From Zingiber officinale (lineage: Eukaryota; Streptophyta; Magnoliopsida; Zingiberales; Zingiberaceae): a DNA stretch of 64,000 nucleotides. Shown in pieces: positions 11,342 through 21,291 of this stretch (within the stretch, counting starts at the first letter, position 1; each line of letters opens with the position of its first letter). The DNA lies in the NCBI RefSeq assembly GCF_018446385.1, contig NC_055988.1, positions 165,056,209-165,120,208 on the forward strand, read 5' to 3'. The notes under the pieces are model-generated. The model saw only the letters and a list, made by a program, of their open reading frames with translations. It did no database searches and was not told the DNA's origin. A program made the translations under genes and the position numbers.

Positions 11342-12059
11342 GGTTCTAATTCAGTCAAAGAAGTGCTTGAGAATTCTGATGAAATCCACTTCTATCTATG
11401 GACACCACGTTGATGATGGAAAATCGGGAAATCGAAGGTTGCAAGCAACTTCTGAAACAGAGAATAGCAACAGAGAACCATTCATCTCATTACACCCTTA
11501 GTCGAGCTCAACATGCCAAAAAAAAATTTATGGATTATATACTCGTTTAAACAATCTGCTGTATTAAATCAATTAATACAAGACTAAAGAAGTTAGAGTT
11601 AGTATAACTATAACAAGATATAACCCTAATCATAGTGTTAATATCATTAACGACATAAATTAAATGTTGATGTGTAGTATAAAAATGACATGAAATATGA
11701 TCTATAAGTGCTCATTCTCAATAAGTCATTTTTATGATCCAAATTAGGTCTAAATCATATTTATCAAAATCTTATGCTAAACAACAATAGTAAATCATTA
11801 GTCAACCTTATGATTCAAAATTGAGTCTTACATCACATTTATAAATATCTTATAACTCAAAATTGAGTCTTATATCACATTTATAAATACCTATGAAAAA
11901 TCGTAATAGTAAATCTTGATGTCCTCAAATTCAGAGAATCAAAATTATATATAAATGTAAAACTTTAGTCTGTACAATAAGTCAAAAATATGTGTTCATT
12001 AATATATAGAGCATCATTCAAAATACAGGTTCCTACGAAATGGAAACTTTATCAAAAGG
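11342..12059. other. AT-rich intergenic DNA
   Basis: Contains a short local duplication (tcttacatcacatttataaa at 11829 and tcttatatcacatttataaa at 11869). Otherwise nothing recognised. Confidence 0.4.
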
Positions 12060-12465
12060 AAGAACATATATTTGTTAGAACTTTCGAACCGTAAAAATCG
12101 CTTTTTGCGTTGCGGAAACCTCGAAGCTCTTGCCACGGATCCGTGCGAAGATAGATAAAACAAAAATTATTCTTGTACATGTTTGTCTACACTAGATCTA
12201 CCTTATATCTACATGAAAAAGCGTTACCCTTGTAGCGATGCCCTTCGCTTATCTCGTTCGTCTAAACGGTTGCCGGATCTCGTAGAGTGTCAAGTGTACA
12301 CTCCTCTACACGTATCCACACGGACAATAGATGGAGAAAAACCACTTAGAGTGTGCTAGCACCCTTGAGTGGTCTCGGCAATGGAGGAGAAGGAGAAAAG
12401 ATGAGAGGAAGAAGAAGATGCATTCACTTAATGTGGTCGGCCACATTATTAGAAGCTTTATACCT
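12060..12465 (-). repeat. Copia LTR fragment, same broad type as the solo LTR at 25270
   Basis: Shares an ordered set of landmarks with 25290-25600: a gcgttgcggaaac segment, cgtatccacacggaca, agatggagaaa, a gtgctagca box, then gagtgg and a purine-rich stretch. The similarity is patchy, so this is an old or distantly related LTR end. Orientation is inferred from that element. Confidence 0.45.
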
Positions 12466-12502
12466 CCATATAATACTAAGAGTCATGACTCTTGGTCTTT
12501 GT

Positions 12503-12640
12503 GTTTCATCTCTATAATACATTCCACAAAATACAGTGAGGCAGTTGTCGAGCTCTTGGCTTAGGGAAAAGAAATCTACATTATATGCCTTAGTATTTAT
12601 CTGTTTCATCTCTATAATACATTCCACAAAATACAGTGAG
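12503..12640. repeat. Identical 38-bp direct repeat, 100 bp apart
   Basis: 12503-12540 and 12603-12640 are identical (gtttcatctctataatacat, continuing to acagtgag). The perfect identity suggests a recent local duplication or template switch. Confidence 0.85.
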
Positions 12641-12853
12641 TAGTAAATTAGCATCTTATTTTTGTAGTGTTTTTGCTTTTTTCTTGGAATGCTAAAAGAA
12701 TGGATTCTGATAAAAATTTCCATGTAAAATATTATACTGAGAGAAACTCTTCTCCTAAACGTTTCAACTATTTTTAACAGATGTCGCCATCGCATACTAA
12801 AGCATATAATATTGATCTCTTTTCCCTAAGCCAAGAGCTCCACAACTGCCTCA
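12537..12853. repeat. 60-bp inverted repeat pair (hairpin arms)
   Basis: 12537-12596 is matched in reverse complement by 12794-12853. Both contain gagctcttggcttagggaaa and have only a few differences. The loop between them contains one copy of the direct repeat and the left 96-bp arm. Confidence 0.8.
12700..12795 (+). repeat. Left arm of a 96-bp inverted repeat
   Basis: Reverse complement of 14396-14491 with about five mismatches in 96 bases. The outer end is ATGGATTCTGATAAAAATTT and the inner end is CGCCATCGCAT. The pair encloses about 1.6 kb that includes the J-domain exon. No matching target duplication was found outside the arms. Confidence 0.85.
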
Positions 12854-13001
12854 GCTTTCGTTTTGTACTTCACCTAGCTAGCTACCTTCACATGGCAATT
12901 TTGATTTAAGAATTACAGTGAATCAACTTGTAGACATTTTTAGCACTAATAATAAGATAGTAAATGCACTTGAGTCAGACTGGGTAAGAAGAAAATAGTG
13001 A

Positions 13002-13406
13002 TTATCGGATTGCAGTTAACACCTTCTTTCTATACTCTCCCTTGAGTTGAGTGAAATCTACATTCTCATAGCCCGTGAAACCTAGAGCTGAATAGTGATC
13101 TATGAATTTCAACAATCGAGCAACTTCATCTTCCGAGGTGAGTTCATCAGTTCCACTAGTTGAAAGAAAGCCCGGCCTATGATGAGGTAGCATGTTAAAC
13201 GTAGAATGAAAAGCATTACTCCCAAGTGAAGAAGGAGAAGCCTCCCCCATGGAAAAGCCTGCCTGACTCTGATTTTGCCTAGTTTCCTTTGAAGAATTGC
13301 CAAACTTGTAGTCATTTATATTACTCTTCAGAAAGTGAATAAGAAAATCACTGGAAGTAAAAGAAACATTGAGGCTGAAGAAGACCCGAGCCATCCTAAG
13401 TAGCAA
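13002..13406 (-). pseudogene. Fragment of a DnaJ (J-domain) protein gene
   Basis: A minus-strand frame of 134 codons ends with DEVARLLKFIDHYSALGFTG then YENVDFTQLKGEYRKK. This resembles helix I and the start of helix II of plant J-domain proteins, in which DHYSALGLSRYENVD is characteristic. The coding similarity stops right at AAGAAG|GTGTTA, a possible splice donor, so the HPD motif would lie on a further exon that is absent downstream. Upstream residues (GFSMGEASPSSLGSNAF) are low-complexity linker. Enclosed by the 96-bp inverted repeats, it looks like a captured or left-over gene piece. A J-domain needs HPD to stimulate Hsp70, so this cannot act as one. Confidence 0.5.
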
Positions 13407-13561
13407 CTAGTACAGTGTATAGAATATATTGTGGTAATAAGGAGAGCAATTCAATTATGACCGAGCATAAATGTGACTCCTGTGGAAAAAGCTAAGTGTC
13501 AATAGACAAATTTAACTGTTGCTATAGGCAAGGGTCTTAATATTATTATATGCACCAGAGG

Positions 13562-13813
13562 CTACCTAAAATAATCGACACAAACACTGTCACCCATAAC
13601 CCAAAAGCTGCCATAGAACCCCAAGATCCCCATTGCAAGGATAGTCATAATCAGAATTGTTAGTTTACTAACAATAAAAATAACCAAAGTAGTCGCAATG
13701 ACATGTTCATAAAGAATAATTAACATTCTATGATTAGTTGGAAAGCATACACAATCAACTACTAAACTCAAGTAAACAAAAATCTTAAAAGAAACTAGAA
13801 AAGCAAGGAACAC
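13562..13813 (-). other. Unrecognised hydrophobic open frame
   Basis: An 83-codon frame rich in Val, Ile and Leu (LTILIMTILAMGILGFYGSF), predicted to be membrane-like. It lies inside the same inverted-repeat interval. I do not recognise it. It could be a second captured exon or a chance frame in AT-rich DNA. Confidence 0.2.
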
Positions 13814-13819
13814 TAAAAA

Positions 13820-14395
13820 ATTTCACCAATGAGGACGGTAGAGATAAATAAAAATGAAGGAGCACTAAAAAATTTCAACCATAATAACAAGAATTTTATG
13901 CACACGAACAAACATAAGAATGGTTTAGGGCCTTTAGGCCAGTGCTGTCTGGTTTAGATAAAAGGTATGGGGATCTTCCGGTTCTTGAATTTGATTTCTA
14001 ACTTTGTTATTTATACTTGATAATAATACGAGCTCATTGAATGTGCTACCCGTGAACTTGTGTCCGTCAGGGAGTATAGCCATAAGGCAAGTCTAATTTT
14101 TGTAAAATTTTACGGATCAAAAAATTTCTACAAACCTTTGTATCTAAGCAAGGAAACAAACTAAATCAAGGGAGTAGCAAGTAAGTCCCAGATGTGTAGC
14201 TAAACTATGCTAGAGGATATGGAACAACCAGACATAGTGCATAGCAAAAAATCAAGTGGAGGAGAGACTAGACTGACACTGGACTGGAGGAGTGAGATTG
14301 GCAAGCGAAGAACTCATAGAAGGCCATGATCTTAGGAGACCAACAAGCCCACAATTTCAAGCTTCAAGAGGTTATAGCCTGAGTCTTGCATAGAG
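13820..14395. other. Non-coding DNA inside the inverted-repeat interval
   Basis: Includes a short duplication (cactaaaaaatttcacc near 13811 and cactaaaaaatttcaacc near 13862). No coding similarity recognised. Confidence 0.35.
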
Positions 14396-14491
14396 ATGCG
14401 ATGGCGACATCTGTTAAAAGTAGTTGAAACATCTAGGAGAAGAGTTTCTCTCAATATAATATTTTCCATGGAAATTTTTATCAGAATCCAT
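14396..14491 (-). repeat. Right arm of the 96-bp inverted repeat
   Basis: Starts ATGCGATGGCGACATCTGTT and ends ATCAGAATCCAT; about 95 percent identical to the reverse complement of 12700-12795. Confidence 0.85.
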
Positions 14492-14714
14492 GAGAAGAGT
14501 TGTTTTCTCTCGTTTCATAAAAACTACTCTTATTTTTTTTTCTATCATTTATTCTAACTTGATATTCCGAGGAGCGTAATATGTACCAATAGTGGTCTAC
14601 AAATTTCAAGCTTGACAAATCTCCAAATAGGACAAACAGTAAACGAAGTAGTTATTATTTGCAGATAATAATTAAAAATAAACAAACTCAAAAATAATTA
14701 ACAATAATTCTAGA

Positions 14715-16260
14715 TCATGGGAAAGTTAGAATGAAGCCATGTGTCGGAACACGGTCGGCGTATGGCACTATCTGCATCTGATCCTCGGTTATGTTCCCGT
14801 TTTCGTCGACGTAAGGCATTTGCAACACTTGTTCGCCATTTATGTCATAATTCTCGTCTAGCCAAGAGTTGTTGGCATGGTGGGCGAAAGTAACCGGAAA
14901 GATATCTTCCCCACCAATAGCGTCAATGTTCTCCATTTGCCAGTTAGCCTTGTTGCCATGATCGACATCGTAAGACAATGGAACCAGTTGTTGCGCATTG
15001 ATGGAAGGCGTCGGTATAATTAGTTCCTTGCCTAAAGCACAATTGTTGTCGAGCCACGTGCTCGCTTGCACCGACTCTATATCCAACGGCTCGACTACGG
15101 GCGCGGTCGCCAAAGATAGGGCCCGCCGTGCCGCCTCCTTGTAAATCTTCTCTCGCACCTCCTTCAACTTTGAGTCCACCGACACTTTGGTCCATGCATC
15201 TCCTACATGGTTGGTGTAAGGCATCGGCATAATTAGTTCCTTGTGAAAATCACAATTGCTGTCGAGCCATGTGCTCGCTTGCACTGACTCCATGGCTATA
15301 TCCAACGGCTCGACTACGGCGCAGTCATCGAAGACAGGGCCTACAGTGCCGCCTCCTTGTTAATCCGCTCTCGCACCTCCTTCAACTTCGGGTCTGCCTG
15401 CACTTTGATCCATGCGTCTCCTACATGGTTGGTGTAAAGCATCGGCATAATAAGTTCCTTACCGAAAGCACCATTGCTGTCGAGCCACGTGCTCGCCTGC
15501 ACCGGTACTCCATAGCTATATCCAACGACTTGACTACGGGCGCGGTCGCCGAAGACAGGGCCCGCCGTGCCGCCTCCTTGTAAATCCTATCTCGAACCTC
15601 CTTCAACTTCGAGTCCGCCTGCACTTTGGTCCATGCATCTCCTACATGGTTGGTGTAAGGCATCGGCATAATTAGTTCCTTACCGAAAGCACAATTGCTG
15701 TCGAGCCACGTGCTCGCCTGCACCGACTCCATGGCAATATCCAACGGATCGACTACGGGCGCGGTTGCTGACGACAGGGCCTGCCATGCCGCCTCCTTGT
15801 TAATCCGCTCTCGCACCTCCAACATCGAGTCCGCCGCCCGGGCGACGGCCGCGGCATCATCTATGCCGACGACCGGCAATCTGCCGCTGGCTAGTGCCTC
15901 GTTCGCCAGCAGGCTCACGGAGAGCTCGCAGTTCTTGCGCTCCGCCCGTCGAAGTTGGTCCTCGAGCTTGGCGATGCGCTGGCGGAGGAAGCTCTCCTGG
16001 CTGAGCATCTTCTGCCGCTGTTCTACCAACGGGATATTCCGGAACTGCACTACGATGCGCGCGGCCTCTGGCGGAGAGGGCCATGCCTCGGGCTGCATCG
16101 CGGCCTCCTCGGGACTGTAGATGATCATGCAGGTGCTGACATTGCAGAGGGTAGCGAGCTCGCTAACCTTCTTCAGCAAGCCGTTCTTCCTCTTCTTGAA
16201 GGTGGCGTGCCGCGTGGAGTCGTTTGCGATTCGTACCAACTGGGCCGTCTTCCCGACATC
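14715..16260 (-). pseudogene. Type I (M-gamma) MADS-box gene, broken
   Basis: Read on the minus strand, a MADS DNA-binding domain begins near 16257 (RIANDSTRHATFKKRKNGLL, then KKVSELATLCNVSTCMIIYS). It continues PQPEAWPSP-like and then as a coiled-coil segment (QESFLRQRIAKLEDQLRRAE). This is the layout of AGL80/PHERES-like M-gamma factors, which act in female gametophyte and endosperm. The family genes are usually single-exon, as here. Defects: the only plausible ATG (16257-16259) is one base out of frame with the domain, and two of four internal repeat units carry indels (a 1-base loss near 15320, a 2-base gain near 15507). The C-terminus therefore sits in another frame (14715-15305). A TATA-like sequence lies about 60-70 bases upstream. 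The family is clear; loss of function is very likely unless there is an upstream start. Confidence 0.8.
15000..15850 (-). repeat. Tandem repeat (~218 bp, about 4 copies) inside the MADS coding exon
   Basis: Units begin (plus strand, tgtcgagcca) at 15047, 15260, 15478 and 15699, giving steps of 213, 218 and 221 bp. A partial unit lies on the 15000 side and the last unit merges with single-copy sequence near 15830. Each unit encodes about 72 residues with the landmarks ESVQASTWLDSNCAFGKELI, MPMPYTNHVGDAWTK and EVRxxIYKEAARRALSxATA. Steps of 218 and 221 are not multiples of three and break the frame; 213 keeps it. Copies are about 90 percent alike by eye. Confidence 0.9.
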
Positions 16261-16304
16261 ACCGATTAATTGATCCAGAAATATGATAATTGAAGCAATA
16301 ACTA

Positions 16305-16335
16305 AGCGATATGTATATAATTTATAAGCAGGATA
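16305..16335 (-). promoter_or_regulatory. TATA-like element upstream of the MADS pseudogene
   Basis: The minus strand reads GCTTATAAATTATATAC, about 60 bases upstream of the ATG at 16259. Position and sequence fit a plant TATA box; the region is AT-rich, so chance occurrence is possible. Confidence 0.35.
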
Positions 16336-16392
16336 AGTTTGAAATCGTTTGGTGAACAAATTATGTCGGAAAGAGATTATAATTGAAATCAA

Positions 16393-16923
16393 TCATGGCA
16401 AATCCCATTGAATCAGGAATTATATCTATAAATCATGATTTGCTTCCGTGAAAAGGAATTTATTACTGCTTCCTTGAAATATTTTCTTGGCATATTTGTG
16501 TTTTTCAATCTGATAACGAAGAGAATAGCAAATCAGTATTCGATTTTCATGGCATGTTCAAAGCGATCGACGTATATTTCTTTCTAAATTGACTAACATG
16601 TGTGATTGATACGTAAGCCAAGGTATTATTTGAAATCATGAATTTAGATATTATTCCATGTTATAATGGTATAATATTATCACAAAAATCAAAAGGGTGT
16701 CATGATTATCGTTTTATTTTTATTAAATACATTATATGATTAAAAAAGTTTGACTAACATGCATAATTGATACGTAAGCCAAGGTATTATTTACCGTGGC
16801 AGAATCGAAAAAAAAAAAACTGAGGAACTGAATTGTATAGATATTTTTTTACGAATAAATAAAAATATTTAATAAATAAAAATTTTACATCAACAACTGC
16901 TTTTGTTTTGAGTGGTATGTTGT
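16393..16923. other. Flank between the MADS pseudogene and the hAT element
   Basis: AT-rich. Two short related segments occur (ttgactaacatgtgtgattg near 16589 and ttgactaacatgcataattg near 16749), each followed by atacgtaagccaaggtatta, so this is a local duplication of about 45 bp spaced 160 bp apart. No gene seen. Confidence 0.5.
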
Positions 16924-16931
16924 ACTGCATA

Positions 16932-17100
16932 TAGACCTGACCATGGTTCGGAATCGACGGTTCGACGGTTCGGAACCGCCGGTTTGACGGTTCCAGGCAG
17001 GTCGACCCTTAACCTTAACCGCCCAAGACGGTTACGGTTCACGGTTCAGAACCACCGGTTCACGGTTCGGTTCACGGTTCGTCACGGTTCAAGATTAATA
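16932..17100 (+). repeat. Left subterminal repeat region of the hAT element
   Basis: Dense copies of ACGGTTC and GAACCG in both orientations (ggttcggaaccgccggtttg, cacggttcggttcacggttc). hAT transposases bind short subterminal motifs, so these are candidate binding sites; that role is inferred. Confidence 0.7.
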
Positions 17101-17254
17101 TGTTAAAAAAATTAAAAATTAAACATTAAACATTAAAAATTAGAAATTAAAATTTATTAAACAAAGGGCTTGCACTTATTTAAGTTGTCTACGTATCCCT
17201 TTAGGGGAATCAAAGCCCACGTAGTTCTTTTACATTTTTTATCCTTTTACATTT

Positions 17255-19377
17255 TCATTCACTTTCATTTCCTGTTCCTGTCATATTTGTTCCTTCAGTA
17301 TCAAAATCTTCAACTTCGTCATCTGAAAGTTGCATTCCTTGGATTCTTTTCTCCGCTCTGGTCCAATCGTCCAGTAATGCTTGGGCTTCCAAGGAGTCGG
17401 GAGACAAAGTTGATCGTCGTTCATCTAATATGTTGCCCCCGGCACTGAACGTGTGCTCCACAGCAACAGTTGACACTGGACAAGCTAAAATTTCTTTTGC
17501 GATCACGGAGAGAACGGGAAAGCTTTGAGCCTTCTGTGACCACCACTTTAAGATATCGAAGTTTTCGCTATCTGCTTCATTAAAATCAAAAGAAGTCGTA
17601 AAATAATTCTCAAGTTCCTGTGTGGAACTTGAGGATCCCCGTGGACGTTTTGTCCGTTCTTTTAATAAGAGTTGTGCTTTTGTAAGTTTTAAATCACTAC
17701 TAGTAGTTTGTTGAATTTCAGAAATATTAATTTGTGTTCCATATTTTGCATAATATTGATTATAAATATCATATAAATAAATTCTAACATTATATATAAT
17801 ATTAGCTGGATCAGGGGAAGAAGAATCTTTAATTGGAATTAAAGCATCATAATATAAAGTTAACATTTCTTGTAAAACTTCTAATTTAAATCTAGGATCT
17901 AAAGCAAATGCAATTAAATAAATTTAAGGAATTAAATAAAAATATTTTTTCCATTTAGTTTTCATAGCTAAGATGCAAGGAGATAAAGATTCATTATTAA
18001 TATGTTCATTTAAAACTAATACTATATTAGAAAAATTTTCTAAAATTAATTGAGCAGTGGGATAATAAACACCGGAAAGTTGTTCGGTTGCATCATTAAA
18101 TACTTTTAAAATTTCACAAATACTACTACAAATATTCCATTGTTGTGAAAATAAATATATATTAGTATTAGTGTTTTGTGCAAAAAATGAACATAATAAT
18201 TCTTTATATTGAAATGAATCTTGTAATAATTGGTATGTTGAATTCCAACGTGTTGGTACATCACGTGGAAATTTTTAGGTCTCATTCCATTAATTTTACA
18301 AAACCTACCCCATTGTTTCATTATAGATGGATGAGACCATAAATAAGAAATTGCAATTCTAATTGGTTTAATATAACTTTCTAAAATTTTTAAACCATCT
18401 TGAACGCATAAATTTAAAACATGGCATACACAACGAATATGAAAAAATAAACCTCCAATAATAGGTTGACAAATAAATTTTAGATCATCTATACAAGCGG
18501 TATTAGAACTAGCATTATCTAATGATATTGAAAATATTTTATGAGTTAAACCATATTCTTCTAAAATTAAACATAATAATTGTGCGATATTATGAGCATT
18601 ATGTGATTCATCAAAAACTCTATAAGCTAATAATCTTTTTTGGAGGTTCCAAGAGTTATCGATCCAATGACAAGTCACACCCATATACGAATGTGTTTGC
18701 CAATGATCACTCCAAATATCGGAACATAAAGAAACTTTATTATCTAATTTACTAAATTCATCAATTAAATTCTTTTTTCCTTGTTTTACTAATTTTTTAA
18801 TTGTACGAGTAAGTGTAGTCCTAGGAACACGTTTAGCACGTGGATTAAGAGATTCTTTACAAAAATCTTCAAATGTGCATTTAGATCCAAAACTAAAAGA
18901 AAGATGTTCTACGGAAACAAATTTAGCTAATGATTCTCTTAATTTATTATCCGAATATAAAAATAAACCGGAATCGGTACTACCGCTAGTTGAAGAAAAT
19001 CTTGATAATTGTGTTTGAGAACGGTCGAGTCCATATTCCGTCGGGTGCTTCGTTTCTACATGTCGTTTCAACGACCCATAGCCGCCGCCGGCTTGGAATT
19101 TGTAGGAAGCATTGCAGTGTTTACATTTTGCACGCATTTCTCCCGACGGAAGAGTGACATTCTCAAAATGTTTAGTAAAATTAGAAGACTTTAGAGGAGG
19201 AAGTTCCCGAACCTTAGAAGTAATTGCATCGGTACTTCCTTGTGTTTCGGGTGTCGGATTCGGAAGATGCTCGATCTCATCATCGGTAGATTGAATGTTG
19301 GGGTCCTCCTCCCGCGGATTCATAATTTGCTTTCCCTTCCGAGCTCGAGATGATGCACCTCCGCGGCCTCTTTCCAT
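17255..19377 (-). pseudogene. hAT transposase (BED zinc finger, RICESLEEPER-like), frameshifted
   Basis: Start ATG 19377-19375. Domains in order: N-terminal basic segment; BED zinc finger (CKHCNASYKF, then HVETKH); RNase H-like catalytic core beginning NKVSLCSDIWSDHWQTHSYM, with SLDNASSNTACIDDL and HIRCVCHVLNLCVQDGLK; plant hAT central region (YYDALIPIKD at about 17840); C-terminal dimerisation domain (ILACPVSTVAVEHTFSAGGN, then LDERRSTLSPDSLEALLL-like), stop at 17255. A one-base loss near 18275 in a T run shifts the frame and creates an early stop at 18106. A further in-frame stop lies near 17922. The protein is therefore not made intact, although the domain content is complete. The closest plant group is the domesticated and mobile Zn-finger BED hATs. 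Confidence 0.88.
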
Positions 19378-19574
19378 TGTAATTGAAAACGAAAGTGCGT
19401 AGAGATTAGAGAATACAAAAATGAGATTAAGAGTAGAGAAGATGTGTGTGAAAAATGATGAAATGAGCTCTCTATTTATAGAGTTTTGATGGTAACGGAC
19501 ACTAAATCATAGCCATTGATCAAAAAATGGTCAAATGATCCTAATCGTTGAAAAAAATACCTAAAAAACCCTCC

Positions 19575-19835
19575 CAACGGCTACGAACCGCCGGTTAATC
19601 GGCGGTTCCAACGGCTACGAACCGCCGGTTAACCGGCGGTTCAAGCTGTTTAAAAAAAAAAAAAAATTTGCGGCTGAACTGCCGGTTCAACCCGCCGGTT
19701 AACCGGCGCCGGCAACTTGCCGGGCCGGTTCCAGGTCAACGGGCAACCGGCCCGTTGACCCGGTTACGGGCCCGGGCCGGGTCCGGGCCAGGCCCGGGCC
19801 GGGTCCGGGCCAGACCCGGCCCGGGGTCGGGTCTA
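19575..19835 (+). repeat. Right subterminal repeat region of the hAT element
   Basis: Repeats of AACCGCCGGTT-type palindromes (gaaccgccggttaatcggcg, ccgccggttaaccggcggtt) followed by a very GC-rich tract of gggcccgggccgggtccggg type. Far more GC-rich than the left end and than the flanking DNA. Confidence 0.75.
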
Positions 19836-19843
19836 ACTGCATA

Positions 19844-20366
19844 GCCATAGATTTTTTTAAGAAGTATTAATATATGAAAAATAACTAATAAAGTATCATA
19901 GTTTATAGAAGATGCATATATTTGAAATCGAAACATTAATATTAGCATAAAATTTACTGGGAATTTTCTGTAGGTTAATCACTATCAAGATAATAGTTCT
20001 AATAGATAATACAAGATGATAGTCATCATTCCTATTAGCAAAACAAAGTAAAAAAAAAAGAACAAATGGTAATCATCATGCGTCACATATTTAAATTCCT
20101 GTCAAGTGTTTCCCCACTAAACTTTTAGGCCTTGATATCTCAAAGGTTACAGAAGTCTACCTTTCTTCCATATGTAAACTTCATTTCTAGGTTGGTACAG
20201 AAGTCTACGACGACTGACAAGTCAGTACAAAAGGAGACAATTGGATTCTACAAGACTGTATTTGTTGAAAATATTAAAATATTTGCTCATTTTCAATTGT
20301 AGAAAAAAATATCCTTTTCAATGTATATAACTAGACTATCATTCATCTCTCATTCTATTACGTAAA
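19844..20366. other. AT-rich spacer between two hAT remnants
   Basis: No gene or terminal repeat seen. Confidence 0.4.
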
Positions 20367-21265
20367 TCAGTCTTTACAATCTTTATTATAAAAAAAAACT
20401 CGTTCAACGGAAGTAGTTGCAACTGGTAAAACTAATACCAACTCTATCATATGATAAACCAATGAAAAAACTAAATGTTTTTCAGTCTCAACTAATTTCT
20501 GAGCAAGAATTGTCAAGTCGTCAATTGAAGAAAAGTGAGGATTATCACACAAATTATAAAAGTAACTCATAAGTTATTATTTCAAAAATAAATAATCAGT
20601 ACCAAAGAAGTCTTCGGGATAAAAATCAGCAAGATACATGAGTTTGTAAACATCAAACTACGAGAAAGAATTTCTTGGATGAAAAACATGATAGGCAACC
20701 AAGTAATTCCATACTAACTTATGAAAAATGATTATTCATCTCTTGTATAATTAAATCAACAACCTAGAATTGAAATTTGCAATCATGATAGCATTAATAA
20801 TCAATGAAATCTCTTTAACAAAGTAATATTAAATTTTTAGAAATAATACCGAATAAAAAAATCTCCACATGATAATGATGAAAATTGGTGATGAGTTGCC
20901 CTCTACACCTGCCATGACCACGAGTTAGCATATTGTCCTATCAAGTATTGGAATTATATTCAATTCACAAAATGTGTTAACTTGTTCCAAAATTATCTGT
21001 CATCCATCTTCCCTGAAGTCTTGTAGTCGACATTTTACATTTCTAACCAAGGACATGACATAAACAATATTTTAATCCCCTTGTTGTAGGGAAAGTGATA
21101 ACTCATTTGTAATTTTCAATATATACTTCATCAAATGTAACACAAAAGTAAAATGATAACTCTCTATCTTCTCAATTAAACCTATGACAATACCTTTATT
21201 CACAGAATAAGAAGCTTCATCATGTACATTTCCTAACACTTCTATCATTGAAGACCACATAGAGC
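20367..21265 (-). pseudogene. Remnant of a second hAT transposase lineage (TTF/ZMYM-like)
   Basis: Two minus-strand islands. 21072-21260 reads LIEKIESYHFTFVLHLMKYI then LKITNELSLSLQQGD, the conserved middle of plant TTF-type zinc-finger hAT proteins. 20367-20570 reads LVLPVATTSVERVFFYNK, the hAT C-terminal dimerisation motif. Between them are only broken frames. It is much older than the element at 16932, belongs to a different hAT branch, and shows no terminal repeats. Confidence 0.7.
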
Positions 21266-21291
21266 AGAGACAAAGTAATGTTAAGTAGTGT

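Larger units (their letters stand above)
16932..19835 (-). mobile_element. Complete hAT DNA transposon with perfect 8-bp TSD
   Basis: Element of 2,904 bp. The left end is TAGACCTGACC; the right end in reverse complement is TAGACCCGACC. It is flanked by ACTGCATA on both sides (16924-16931 and 19836-19843), an exact 8-bp target duplication diagnostic of hAT. Subterminal regions are filled with repeats of a CCGGTT/AACCGG-type motif. One transposase gene runs on the minus strand. The identical target duplication suggests a fairly recent insertion, although the transposase is already broken. Confidence 0.93.

Noticed and set aside
12331..12564. 77-codon frame with a basic start
   Set aside because: It covers an old Copia LTR fragment and the first direct repeat and has no similarity to a protein.
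15269..16269. Plus-strand frames rich in Ala, Arg and Leu
   Set aside because: They are antisense shadows of the GC-rich MADS coding exon.
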